DNA of 62,889 bases from contig CACWID010000012.1 of assembly GCA_902760865.1 (NCBI GenBank), forward strand, positions 1 to 62,889. The letters are read 5' to 3'. Positions 1-7,892 of this stretch are shown in pieces. Under the pieces are notes generated by a model. It did not search any database and was not told the DNA's origin. It worked only from the letters and a program-made list of their open reading frames with translations. A program made the position numbers and the translations under genes. Positions within the stretch are counted from its first letter, which is position 1. Each line of letters starts with the position of its first letter. This DNA is from an uncultured Bacteroidales bacterium. GTDB lineage: Bacteria; Bacteroidota; Bacteroidia; Bacteroidales; Muribaculaceae.

Positions 1-258
1 ACATTTCTGTTGTGCAAGAAATATGTACAATAAAATGAATTTTGTCGCTTTGCAAGCAAAATCCCACTAAACCCTATAGGTTGCGGATTTGAGGATTATT
101 AGATTGCTAGGCCCTCATATTTTGGTCAAAAAGTGGCTTTTTGTTGTCTTTTTAACATTTCGTTAAAGAATATTTTTATATATTTGCAGCCAATTATAAA
201 ATAATGTTGTGTTCGGCATTGCCCGCACATGACGATTGAAGTTTTTATCAAGTTATAT
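1..258. other. Upstream non-coding region
   Basis: AT-rich leader before the first gene. I see no open reading frame with coding character here. Apart from the promoter-like box at 179-186 nothing can be named. Confidence 0.5.
179..186 (+). promoter_or_regulatory. Bacteroidota-type -7 box (TATATTTG) for the serine palmitoyltransferase gene
   Basis: TATATTTG matches the Bacteroidota primary sigma factor -7 consensus TAnnTTTG. It would start transcription about 65 nt before the ATG at 259. No clean TTTG -33 box is visible. Confidence 0.55.
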
Positions 259-1446
259 ATGAACTTATTAGAGAACAAGTTAGCACGTTATCAGGAGCCG
301 CAGAAAGCAAAAGCTGCCGGCATCTATCCTTATTTTCGTGCCATCTCAAGCGAACAGGACACCGAGGTGCTGATGAACGGCAAGAAGGTGCTCATGTTCG
401 GATCCAACTGCTATTCTGGACTGGTCAATGACGAGCGCATCAAGCAAGCCGCCATCGAGGCCACACAGAAATACGGTACCGGCTGCGCCGGATCCCCCTT
501 CCTCAACGGAACGCTTGACCTCCACAAGCAGCTGGAGCGCAAGTTGGCCGACTATGAGGGCAAGGAGGATGCGATGATTTACAGCACCGGTTTCGGTGTG
601 AATTTGGGTGTCATCTCCACGCTGACCGGGCGTGAGGACTATATCTTGTGGGACGAGCAGGACCATGCCTCGATCATCGAGGGTCGACGTCTGTCGTTCT
701 CCAACTCGCTCAAATACAAGCACAACGACATGGCATCACTCGAGGCTCAGCTCAAGAAGTGTGAGCCCGACCGCGTGAAGCTCATTGTTACTGACGGCGT
801 CTTCTCGATGGAGGGTGACGTTTGCAAGCTCCCCGACATCGTGGACCTCGCCCACAAGTACAATGCCAGCATCATGGTCGATGAGGCCCACGGCATCGGT
901 GTGTTTGGTGAGGGCGGACGTGGCGTGTGTGACCATTTCGGCCTGCGTGACGAGGTGGACCTCATCATGGGCACCTTCTCCAAGTCGATTGCGTCGCTCG
1001 GCGGATTTATCGCTACCAGCAAGGTGATTACCAACTACCTGCGCCACCATTCCCGCAGCTACATCTTCACCGCCAGCATCACGCCGGCTTCGACAGCAGC
1101 TGCCATGAAGGCCATCGACATCATGCTCAATGAGCCCGAGCGTCAAGAGCACCTCTGGAAGATCACCCACGTGGCCCTGCAGGGATTTCGTGACATGGGT
1201 TGTGAAATCGGACATACCGAGACGCCCATCATCCCGCTGTTCATCCGCGACAACAACAAGACATTCGCTATCACGCGTGACCTCTTGAACGAGGGCATCT
1301 TCGTCAATCCCGTTGTCTCGCCTGCCGTGGCTCCCAACGACACGCTCATCCGCTTCAGCCTCATGGCCACCCACACCCACGAGCAGGTGGCCTTCGCCCT
1401 GGAGAAGATTCAGAAAGTGTTCCGTGCCTACAACTTGGTGCCCTGA
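259..1446 (+). CDS. spt: Serine palmitoyltransferase (alpha-oxoamine synthase family)
   Basis: PLP enzyme of the alpha-oxoamine synthase family (fold type I), about 395 aa. The best reading is serine palmitoyltransferase, which condenses L-serine with a fatty acyl-CoA to 3-ketosphinganine, the first step of Bacteroidales sphingolipid synthesis, in the cytoplasm. Visible hallmarks are the PLP-lysine motif GTFSKSIASLGG (K242), the DEAHGIGVFG loop (D208, H211) that holds the pyridine ring, the stacking histidine in WDEQDHAS (H136), and GSNCYSGL near the N-terminus. An in-frame ATG lies 30 nt upstream (229). I chose 259 because MNLLENKLARYQEPQKA aligns with family N-termini and the ten extra residues look like leader sequence. 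The paralogues BioF and Kbl share the fold; the absence of biotin genes nearby and the close match to the Bacteroides type favour SPT. Confidence 0.85.
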   Translation: MNLLENKLARYQEPQKAKAAGIYPYFRAISSEQDTEVLMNGKKVLMFGSNCYSGLVNDERIKQAAIEATQKYGTGCAGSPFLNGTLDLHKQLERKLADYEGKEDAMIYSTGFGVNLGVISTLTGREDYILWDEQDHASIIEGRRLSFSNSLKYKHNDMASLEAQLKKCEPDRVKLIVTDGVFSMEGDVCKLPDIVDLAHKYNASIMVDEAHGIGVFGEGGRGVCDHFGLRDEVDLIMGTFSKSIASLGGFIATSKVITNYLRHHSRSYIFTASITPASTAAAMKAIDIMLNEPERQEHLWKITHVALQGFRDMGCEIGHTETPIIPLFIRDNNKTFAITRDLLNEGIFVNPVVSPAVAPNDTLIRFSLMATHTHEQVAFALEKIQKVFRAYNLVP

Positions 1447-1485
1447 GAGCGCCCTGCACAGGAATCCTGAATACCGCATATCATG

Positions 1486-1526
1486 CCGAAACCTTTCCCT
1501 GTTGGGGCGGGTTTCGGTGTTTTATG
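1486..1526 (+). terminator. Rho-independent terminator-like hairpin
   Basis: Perfect 8-bp stem CCGAAACC (1486-1493) / GGTTTCGG (1510-1517) followed by TGTTTTATG, 40 nt after the preceding stop codon. Confidence 0.6.
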
Positions 1527-1579
1527 GGGCATAGACATTAGTTTTTCCGCACTTTCTTGAAAAAAAATCATAAAAACAC

Positions 1580-1609
1580 TTGTCCGTTAAAATTGTATTA
1601 GTAATTTCG
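1580..1609 (+). promoter_or_regulatory. Promoter: TTG (1580-1582), 19-bp spacer, TAATTTCG (1602-1609)
   Basis: Near-consensus Bacteroidota promoter (one mismatch, C for T, in the -7 box), placed 38 nt before the ATG at 1647. Confidence 0.5.
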
Positions 1610-1646
1610 CAACATCAAAAAATATTACAATAACGCTTGACCAATT

Positions 1647-2210
1647 ATGATTTACAGATTTGTCATCGTATCAGACGATATCGATAATTTCAAATTACAG
1701 ATTGCCATCGACTCAACCGCATCATTCATGCAGTTGCGTAACGTCATCCTCGATTCTGTCGGCTACAACAAGGATCAGATGGACTCATTTTACATCTGTG
1801 ACGACGAGTGGAACAAGGAGAAAGAAGTGACCTGTATGGATATGGGAACCGATTCCGATGAGGACATCTGGATCATGGACGATACACAGCTGGACGAGCT
1901 GCTCGAGGACGAAGGCCAGAGGATGAAGTTCGTTTTTGACTACATGACCGAAAGGTTCTTTAAAGTCAAGCTCAAAGAGGTTCTCCCTGGAAAGACGCTT
2001 CACGATCCCCTGTGCGAGAGCAAGATCGGCACGCCGCCCGCCGAGAATGTAGATATCAGCGAATTCATTACCATCCCCAAGATACCCGACGCCAACAACA
2101 TCGAGCCCATCGACGAGAGCGAGTTCTACGGCGACGAGGACTATAATGAAGACGAGATCTCAGACTTCGACGAGATCGACGGACTTGACAGTGACAATTA
2201 CAAGTTCTAA
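1647..2210 (+). CDS. Plasmid pRiA4b ORF-3-like (IS1096 passenger TnpR-like) protein
   Basis: A 187-aa soluble acidic protein. The first ~125 residues resemble the pRiA4b ORF-3 family (PF07929): a beta-strand opening, a segment of the type TFMQLRNVILDSVGYNKDQ, then FYICDDEWNKEKEVT, which matches the family's F-x-CDDEW...EIT signature. The last ~50 residues are a low-complexity Asp/Glu tail, common in Bacteroidales homologues. The biochemical function of the family is not established; despite the name there is no transposase or resolvase catalytic motif here. It stands alone between its own promoter and a lipoprotein gene. No signal peptide, so probably cytoplasmic. Confidence 0.65.
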   Translation: MIYRFVIVSDDIDNFKLQIAIDSTASFMQLRNVILDSVGYNKDQMDSFYICDDEWNKEKEVTCMDMGTDSDEDIWIMDDTQLDELLEDEGQRMKFVFDYMTERFFKVKLKEVLPGKTLHDPLCESKIGTPPAENVDISEFITIPKIPDANNIEPIDESEFYGDEDYNEDEISDFDEIDGLDSDNYKF

Positions 2211-2254
2211 GGAGGCGTCTTGAGGCCTATTGATGTGAAAAACCGGACATTTCC

Positions 2255-2285
2255 TTTGTCTCATCAATAAAAATAACTACTTTTG
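2255..2285 (+). promoter_or_regulatory. Promoter: TTTG (2255-2258), 19-bp spacer, TACTTTTG (2278-2285)
   Basis: Full match to the Bacteroidota -33/-7 pattern, about 34 nt before the lipoprotein ATG at 2319. It argues against the longer reading that starts with TTG at 2283, because that codon lies inside the -7 box. Confidence 0.7.
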
Positions 2286-2318
2286 TCGCACATTTTTAGA
2301 ATATATATTATAAGGCTC

Positions 2319-2651
2319 ATGAAAAAACTAGTTTTTCTCTTTTGTGCACTATCTGCCTTAACGATGTTCTCATGCATCAAGGGGCAACAGAACGACGATA
2401 ACAACGAGATGCAGAATGACTCGACCACAACGGCTGTTGACTCAACCATGCAGGTGACCGGAGTCGCAGTCGACGGAGCAATGAACAGCATCTCTCTGGT
2501 CGTGGATGGCGATACCGTAGATTTCAGCTATCCTGACCTTGACAACGACCACAGGGCATCCTGGGACATCGACGACACCGTGACTGTGCGTTACGTCGTC
2601 ACCCAGTATGGCGACAGTGTCACCGACGTCATCAACAATACCGACGCATGA
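2319..2651 (+). CDS. Small predicted lipoprotein of unknown function
   Basis: 110 residues. A lipoprotein signal peptide (MKK, hydrophobic LVFLFCALSALTMF, then S-C with C19 as the lipidated cysteine) is followed by a Gln/Asn/Asp-rich linker and a small beta-rich domain containing VDGDTVDFSYPDLDND and VRYVVTQYGDSVTDV. I do not recognise a named family. Many Bacteroidales encode similar short Asp-rich lipoproteins of unknown role. A promoter ends 34 nt upstream, and the gene is followed by tRNA-Gly with a 54-nt gap, so the two may share a transcript. Confidence 0.7.
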   Translation: MKKLVFLFCALSALTMFSCIKGQQNDDNNEMQNDSTTTAVDSTMQVTGVAVDGAMNSISLVVDGDTVDFSYPDLDNDHRASWDIDDTVTVRYVVTQYGDSVTDVINNTDA

Positions 2652-2705
2652 CCGATTACGCCGCTGGCCCGAACCACAGGCTGCGGCAGGAAATAATAAC
2701 ATGTT

Positions 2706-2778
2706 GCGGTAGTAGCTCAGTTGGTAGAGCATCAGCTTCCCAAGCTGAGGGCCGCGGGTTCGAGTCCCGTTTACCGCT
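2706..2778 (+). tRNA. tRNA-Gly (anticodon CCC)
   Basis: Full cloverleaf: acceptor GCGGTAG/TTACCGC (one G-U pair), D arm GCTC/GAGC, anticodon arm TCAGC/GCTGA with loop TTCCCAA giving anticodon CCC, T arm GCGGG/CCCGT around TTCGAGT, and discriminator U73 as expected for glycine tRNAs. CCA is not encoded (the sequence continues TCATG). Reads GGG codons. Confidence 0.95.
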
Positions 2779-2787
2779 CATGACTGA

Positions 2788-2825
2788 AAGCATTGGAGTT
2801 CAGATGTGAATTCCAATGCTTTTTC
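2788..2825 (+). terminator. Terminator after tRNA-Gly
   Basis: Perfect stem AGCATTGGA (2789-2797) / TCCAATGCT (2812-2820) followed by TTTTC, starting 11 nt after the tRNA. Confidence 0.8.
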
Positions 2826-2841
2826 TATTACTCTATCTGTC

Positions 2842-2860
2842 GCCCCTGATGGGGCTTTTA
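2842..2860 (+). terminator. Second short hairpin with T run
   Basis: GCCCC-TGAT-GGGGC followed by TTTTATT. It may be a back-up terminator for the tRNA transcript. The rest of 2860-2967 holds no recognisable gene. Confidence 0.4.
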
Positions 2861-2967
2861 TTCGTGTGGAGCTATCCAGTACAAGAGTTCCGCTTCGCTG
2901 CACTCCTACGTCCTACGGGCTTAGATGCATCAACGGAAGAGCTGATGACGTGTTCAGTTACAGGAGC

Positions 2968-3006
2968 ATAAAAAACAGGCGGCCCGCTGAGTGAACGGGC
3001 CGCCTG
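2968..3006 (-). terminator. Terminator of the amidase operon
   Basis: On the minus strand AGGCGGCCCG, a 9-nt loop and CGGGCCGCCT are followed by GTTTTTTATG. The 10-bp GC-rich stem lies 33 nt beyond the amidase stop codon. Confidence 0.85.
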
Positions 3007-3038
3007 GGTGTTTAGACGGGAATCTGTTGTCGATTCAT

Positions 3039-6000
3039 TTACTTGATGACCTTGACGCTGCTCTTGGTACCGTCGCTGTAGGTGCGAACGATGATGTTCA
3101 CGCCCTCAACAGGGTGACTGTACTCAATACCGCGGATGTCATAGTAGCGCTCGCTGACAATCGTCTTGTCGACGATGGTCTCGTTGACTGCAGTGGGAAT
3201 GATGATGACACTGAAATCTCCGCATGCGGGGGTCGTGTGGACATTCTCGTGAGTGGGCAGCGAGTAGATTCCGATATTGTCACCGGAACATACCAGGTTG
3301 CCAGCGTAGTCAAATGCCATCTGGAAGATGGATCCAGCACTGTTGCGGGCATCGGCCTTGTAGGAATACTTCGGCTCGATGATGGGAGTCGTGCCGTCCC
3401 AAGTCAGACCGAAGAACTGGAGCGTGCCGCTACCGTCGTTGATGACGAGCATGTCGCAAGCGTCATTAACGGCAAAGCCGGCACGGTCACTACCGTTGAG
3501 CATATCCTTGTAAGGTGCGCGACCCGAATTGAAGGTCACATTGCCCTCACTGTCAACAAACATGAGCGACGGAACACCTGCATCGTTGTTACCGGCACTG
3601 CGATACTGGGATACCCAAACGCCGCGGCCCTGGCCGTCGGCAACGACATTGCCGTTGGTGTTGAGCTGCCAAGCGCCGATATCGAAGTACTGCGAGGGAG
3701 CAGTAGCCCAGGTGTCAACCACGCTACCGTCGGGCTGGCCGATGTTGTAAACACCGACACCGTTGCCGAAGTCCTCAAGATATACATACAGCTTGGTGTC
3801 TGCACCCTGACCGCCAATGCCTACGCCAGGAGTAGAGGAACCTACATTCTCGCCGTTGTTGGTAATCAGACCACTGCTGGCACGGGTACCAACGAAGAAC
3901 TCGGTCCAAGTACCCTCGATGTTGCCGGGCTCGACAATGTAAACGCCCGAAGTGCCATCGCCCCAGTCGGGAACGTAGAGCTTACCCTGAGCGTCGATTG
4001 ACATGCGATAGTTGCTGCTCCAGGAGTGGCCACCGCGATAGAGGTCATCGGTAACACGCTGACCCATTGCGTCACAGACGTAGATACCATTGCTGGCGCT
4101 GCCACTTGCGGGACGGTGACCGGCATAGATGGTACCCATAGCGGGACTGCACGGTGACTTATCGACAGCGACAAAGAGCTGGCCGCCGCTGTAAATCTGC
4201 TCCTTGGGATTGATGCGCTGGATGGTGGTGATGTTCTCACCCTCGACGGTGACCGCCCAAGTGAGCGATTCGCCAGCAGCGCCAGGCAATTGAGCGTAAT
4301 CAAGGACGATACTGTTCTCACCGGCCTTCACGTCGGGAACCTCGACAGTGCCGACCTCTTCACCCTCACTGTCATAGAAGGTAATGTAGGCAGCCGTGGC
4401 ATCATCGTTGGCATTGAAGGTGAATTCGTAGCCGGCATTGGTGCTGCTAACTGCAAGACCATAAGCATAGATACCGGGCACAGCAGGTTGCTGGGTAGCA
4501 ATTGCCTGCCACTTGGTAATCTTGTTGTCCTGCATCAGGTACAGGTTGATGTCCTGTCCCTTGACGGCAGCGCCAGTGGACATAAACTGGCATATCATCG
4601 GGTCGAGGTCGGTATTGGTGGTAGCAACGAGGGCTGCCTGATCCATACCTGCGGTGATGTCATAGAGCTTGATGCCACCCACAGCTTCGGCCTCCATGTA
4701 GGGCGTAACCATGTACTGGCGCTTAGCATACTTGAAGAACGATACGCCCACGGCGGCAGCGTCGTCCTCGTCACTCTCGAAGCGGCCTTCAACACTGCTG
4801 TCCACACCATTGCTCTTGGCCGTAGCCACCTCCATCGGCAACGTCTTGTCGCCATCGAGGACCACATTGTCATCATCACGCGGCGAGAGCGTCACTACGG
4901 GCTCGCCGATCTTGGGCAACGTGAAGTTGCTCAGTGCGCTGATGGTTTGCTCAGTGTAGGTGGTGCTTGCAATCTGGTCATTGGTGATTGCCAACTTCAG
5001 GAACCTCATGCCGCCAACAGAACTGCTCATGTTGGTACCGATGATGGTCACGGTACATTCGCCAGAAGGACCGTCGATAGCCAATGCCTGCGGACGATAA
5101 CGGTAGAAGTTAGCAGAACTCTGTGTGGTTACCCACTGAACGGGATCGCTGTCAAAGTCTGTCCACTTGAACAGTCGCAGCGTGCCGCGGGTCAGTCCTG
5201 CATCTACATAGGTGTCACTGTACTGTGTCTGGACACTGTTCATGCCCACGAGCTGGCCGTCGGCAGCGAAGCAGATGTCATTCAGACGGCTGTAGAATCC
5301 GGCATTGTTAGGCTCACTCTCGGCGACGCCGTTGATGCTCAGTTCCTTAATGATAGCCTTCTGCACGTTGTTGATGAGGTAGAGGTGCGGGGTTCCGTCA
5401 GCCTCGGTCAGCACCACGGTGCTGTCACCACGAACGAGCATACGCTTGATGGTTCCCTCAAATTCATACTCGGTACCACCGTCATTCACGAGGTCAAGTT
5501 TCTCGGGAGCTTCAATATAACCGGGCAGGTCAGGCTCGGGGTAGTTTGGATAGAGGTCCTCGGGAACAACATAGTCAACTTCCTCAAGCATGGGCACGGC
5601 ATAGGTCGTCTTGTTGGCCTCGACAACGAGGTTGCCTGACGCCTTGTCGATATATTCACGCCACTGGTTGTCAACGGCAGCTACAGTGTAGTCGCCCAGG
5701 GGCTTGAAGCCCTCGGCCTCAACACCGATGGTGTAGGTTCCGGGTTCAAGGTTCTCGAACACGAATACACCATTATACAGTTCGTCGGTCGTGTAAGTGC
5801 CCACTACGTTGCCGTTCTTGTAGAGCGTGACAACAGCCCCGTTAATCGGAGCCCACTGGTCGATAGAGCCGGCATTGTAGGTGTACAGGTTGTGGATCAG
5901 GTGGTTGTGCATATCCTTCACGCTACCCATGATGTAGCCGGTGTTCTCGGGGTTGAGACCGAAGTATTCACCGATACCGCGGGCGATGCGGACACCCTCC

Positions 6001-6776
6001 TGATGGCAATAATCGATATTCAGGGCACGATGACGTGCGGGCTGGTAGGTGTGGAAATAACCCTCTACCAGGAAACCGGGCACGCCATGCTTCAGCACGC
6101 CCAGATAGCCGGTATAGGCCTGTCCCGTGTTGGGGTCAACGCGAGTCGATGAACTGCCATAGAAGTCTATATCGCCACGGGCGTTGGGACTGTTAGGACC
6201 ATAGTAGTTCATCACGTCGATCTCATTAGTGTAGAAAAGCGGCCAACAGGTCAAAGCCATGTCACGGCTGCCCGGAGCCAAGTCGCCCCCTGCGCCGTCA
6301 TGGCCACGATAGAGCATCAGCGGATAGTTGGTCGATGTGCCCTCGGTGGCGGCATTGGAGTGATGCGACAGGAACATGTCATAGTTGCCTATCTCGACTT
6401 CCTCACAGATTTCTGACAACGGACGGTTATAGATTTCGGCATCCTCAGCGCCTGCTACATAAGGGTACGGTCCGTTGAGCCACCTGGACATGGTGATGTT
6501 CTCGGCCTTGACGCCCATCTTGATAAGCGTGGCGCGCGTCTGGATAGACTTCCAAAGATTAGTGTTTGACTCATAGAAGCCGTTGGTGTCGGGACGACCG
6601 GTCTCGGCAAGCATCGGGTAGGGGATTGTCGCCATCGGGCGGTCGTTGGGCCCCCAGCTGCCATGACCCGGGTTGAGATAGATACGCACCTCGTCGGCTG
6701 TCTTAGCCTGCATTGCGCCGGCTGCCATGATGGCTGCTACGGCAAGTAATAATATCTTTTTCATAGCTGTCATCAT
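3039..6776 (-). CDS. Secreted N-acetylmuramoyl-L-alanine amidase (Amidase_3) with long beta-propeller-like region and C-terminal sorting domain
   Basis: 1245 residues. After a signal peptide (best start may be the internal MKKILLLAVAAIMAAGAMQA four residues in) comes an Amidase_3 zinc hydrolase domain (~30-275): LNPGHG (H38), FYESN (E69) and SHHSN (H138/H139) fit the zinc ligands and LVEGYF (E238) the catalytic glutamate, so peptidoglycan stem-peptide cleavage is the likely activity. Residues ~310-370 look like a carboxypeptidase-regulatory/SpaA-type beta domain (GAVVTLYKNGN, LEPGTYTIGVEAEGFKP). About 700 residues of WD/propeller-like repeats follow. The end (YYDIRGIEYSHPVEGVNI, then IVRTYSDGTKSSVKVIK) resembles a type IX secretion sorting domain. 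The start overlaps the upstream gene's stop as ATGA (6773-6776), so the pair is probably translationally coupled. Such a large non-catalytic part is unusual for an amidase. Confidence 0.8.
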   Translation of the reverse strand: MMTAMKKILLLAVAAIMAAGAMQAKTADEVRIYLNPGHGSWGPNDRPMATIPYPMLAETGRPDTNGFYESNTNLWKSIQTRATLIKMGVKAENITMSRWLNGPYPYVAGAEDAEIYNRPLSEICEEVEIGNYDMFLSHHSNAATEGTSTNYPLMLYRGHDGAGGDLAPGSRDMALTCWPLFYTNEIDVMNYYGPNSPNARGDIDFYGSSSTRVDPNTGQAYTGYLGVLKHGVPGFLVEGYFHTYQPARHRALNIDYCHQEGVRIARGIGEYFGLNPENTGYIMGSVKDMHNHLIHNLYTYNAGSIDQWAPINGAVVTLYKNGNVVGTYTTDELYNGVFVFENLEPGTYTIGVEAEGFKPLGDYTVAAVDNQWREYIDKASGNLVVEANKTTYAVPMLEEVDYVVPEDLYPNYPEPDLPGYIEAPEKLDLVNDGGTEYEFEGTIKRMLVRGDSTVVLTEADGTPHLYLINNVQKAIIKELSINGVAESEPNNAGFYSRLNDICFAADGQLVGMNSVQTQYSDTYVDAGLTRGTLRLFKWTDFDSDPVQWVTTQSSANFYRYRPQALAIDGPSGECTVTIIGTNMSSSVGGMRFLKLAITNDQIASTTYTEQTISALSNFTLPKIGEPVVTLSPRDDDNVVLDGDKTLPMEVATAKSNGVDSSVEGRFESDEDDAAAVGVSFFKYAKRQYMVTPYMEAEAVGGIKLYDITAGMDQAALVATTNTDLDPMICQFMSTGAAVKGQDINLYLMQDNKITKWQAIATQQPAVPGIYAYGLAVSSTNAGYEFTFNANDDATAAYITFYDSEGEEVGTVEVPDVKAGENSIVLDYAQLPGAAGESLTWAVTVEGENITTIQRINPKEQIYSGGQLFVAVDKSPCSPAMGTIYAGHRPASGSASNGIYVCDAMGQRVTDDLYRGGHSWSSNYRMSIDAQGKLYVPDWGDGTSGVYIVEPGNIEGTWTEFFVGTRASSGLITNNGENVGSSTPGVGIGGQGADTKLYVYLEDFGNGVGVYNIGQPDGSVVDTWATAPSQYFDIGAWQLNTNGNVVADGQGRGVWVSQYRSAGNNDAGVPSLMFVDSEGNVTFNSGRAPYKDMLNGSDRAGFAVNDACDMLVINDGSGTLQFFGLTWDGTTPIIEPKYSYKADARNSAGSIFQMAFDYAGNLVCSGDNIGIYSLPTHENVHTTPACGDFSVIIIPTAVNETIVDKTIVSERYYDIRGIEYSHPVEGVNIIVRTYSDGTKSSVKVIK

Positions 6777-7669
6777 TTAGTTACATTAATAATATAAGCC
6801 TCACCGGAAGGAGTGCTGAAGGCAATCTTGCCGGCAGTGGCGTGCGGATACATCGCGATAACATTATCGCCGGTCAGCGTCTGAACCTTGCCGTCGAGCG
6901 TGGCGGCAACGATGGTCGAGGCATAAATGTACTCGCCGTCATCCAGGTCCATCATGCCGATGACCGTGTTGTTGTCATACCATACGGGAGCGCGCATCTT
7001 GCCCACCTTGCGGACATTGCTGCCGTCGAGGTCGCAGACATAGGTGCCATGGGCTGCCTGATAATAGAGAACCTTGCTGCCGTCGGGCGACAAGGAAGCC
7101 CACATGTAGCTGTACTGGTCACCGTTGGGAGACAGGTTGCGGGTCTTGCCATTAACGGTAATCATCAGCTTGCCCTTGTTGATGGACAGCACCGGCAATT
7201 TCTGGGCCTTGGTCCCGGCGATGGCTTTGTTGCTGTATTTTCCCTTGTTGACAGCTCCGACGCTGGTAGCGTCAACGGCATAGCCCTGGAGGTCACGAGT
7301 GGGCTTAACCAACACCTGGCTGGCTCCGGTGCCCAGGTTGATACTCTTGAGCAATGACAGACGCAGGTGCTTGTCGTTGAATGAACTCTCGCGGAACACG
7401 ACTGTTTGGCCGTCAGGAGAGATTCTCACGTTGTGCCCTGAGCTGGGCGCGGTGCTCAGCACTTGGCTCTGGCTGGTGTTCAGGTCCAGCTTGGTGAGCC
7501 CTTGGTTGGTAGCACTGGTCAGCAACAGGTAGTCTCCCTGCGGACTGATCGCTGCCACCACGGCCTTGTCAGGCAGATTGACCTGCTCAATTGAGGTCAC
7601 ATTCAACACCTGACCCATCAGGCTCATCGAGAAACCTAACGCCATTGCGAATAGAATTTTTCTCATCAT
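6773..7669 (-). CDS. Secreted TolB/PD40-type beta-propeller protein
   Basis: About 298 residues with a signal peptide (MMRKILFAMALGFSMSLMGQ) followed by repeated PD40/TolB-like blades: AAISPQGDYLLLTS, RISPDGQTVVFRE and SLSPDGSKVLYYQ are the tell-tale SPDG turns. A reading frame ten codons longer exists (start 7699) but the signal peptide fits the ATG at 7669. No catalytic motif is seen, so it is probably a periplasmic binding or scaffold protein. Its last codon overlaps the start of the 1245-aa amidase by four bases (ATGA), which suggests coupled synthesis and possibly joint action on the cell wall. The propeller region of the amidase is built of similar elements. Confidence 0.7.
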   Translation of the reverse strand: MMRKILFAMALGFSMSLMGQVLNVTSIEQVNLPDKAVVAAISPQGDYLLLTSATNQGLTKLDLNTSQSQVLSTAPSSGHNVRISPDGQTVVFRESSFNDKHLRLSLLKSINLGTGASQVLVKPTRDLQGYAVDATSVGAVNKGKYSNKAIAGTKAQKLPVLSINKGKLMITVNGKTRNLSPNGDQYSYMWASLSPDGSKVLYYQAAHGTYVCDLDGSNVRKVGKMRAPVWYDNNTVIGMMDLDDGEYIYASTIVAATLDGKVQTLTGDNVIAMYPHATAGKIAFSTPSGEAYIINVTK

Positions 7670-7753
7670 GATGGTTAATTGGTTTTTGATGTTAAACAAT
7701 ATAGTTATTAAAACGGTTTATCAGAATTGGTTATGCATCCCTATAGACTGCAG

Positions 7754-7785
7754 CAAAGTAAGTTAAAATTTATGTATAAAACAAA
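7754..7785 (-). promoter_or_regulatory. Probable promoter of the propeller-amidase pair
   Basis: On the minus strand TTTG (7785-7782), 20-bp spacer, TTACTTTG (7761-7754). The -7 box has one mismatch to TAnnTTTG. The leader would be about 80 nt. Confidence 0.45.
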
Positions 7786-7877
7786 TAAAAACTGTTTAAA
7801 CTTATCAACAAGTCATTTATTTTTATCGCTTTAAGCGATAATTCTTAATGATTGGGCATTAAGAAGAAAAAAATGTA

Positions 7878-7885
7878 TAACTTTG
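7878..7885 (+). promoter_or_regulatory. -7 box TAACTTTG immediately before the ATG at 7893
   Basis: Perfect TAnnTTTG. Its last base lies only 8 nt before the start codon, so the transcript would have a leader of about 0-4 nt. A weak TTG at 7852-7854 could be the -33 element. Confidence 0.65.
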
Positions 7886-7892
7886 CCACCGA

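Noticed and set aside
1647-2210. Transposon-derived gene or active mobile element
   Set aside because: The name pRiA4b ORF-3/IS1096 passenger is historical; no transposase, terminal repeats or target duplication are visible around it.
4290-5639. 449-codon plus-strand frame inside the amidase gene
   Set aside because: Antisense shadow of the propeller region; no start context, promoter or domain.
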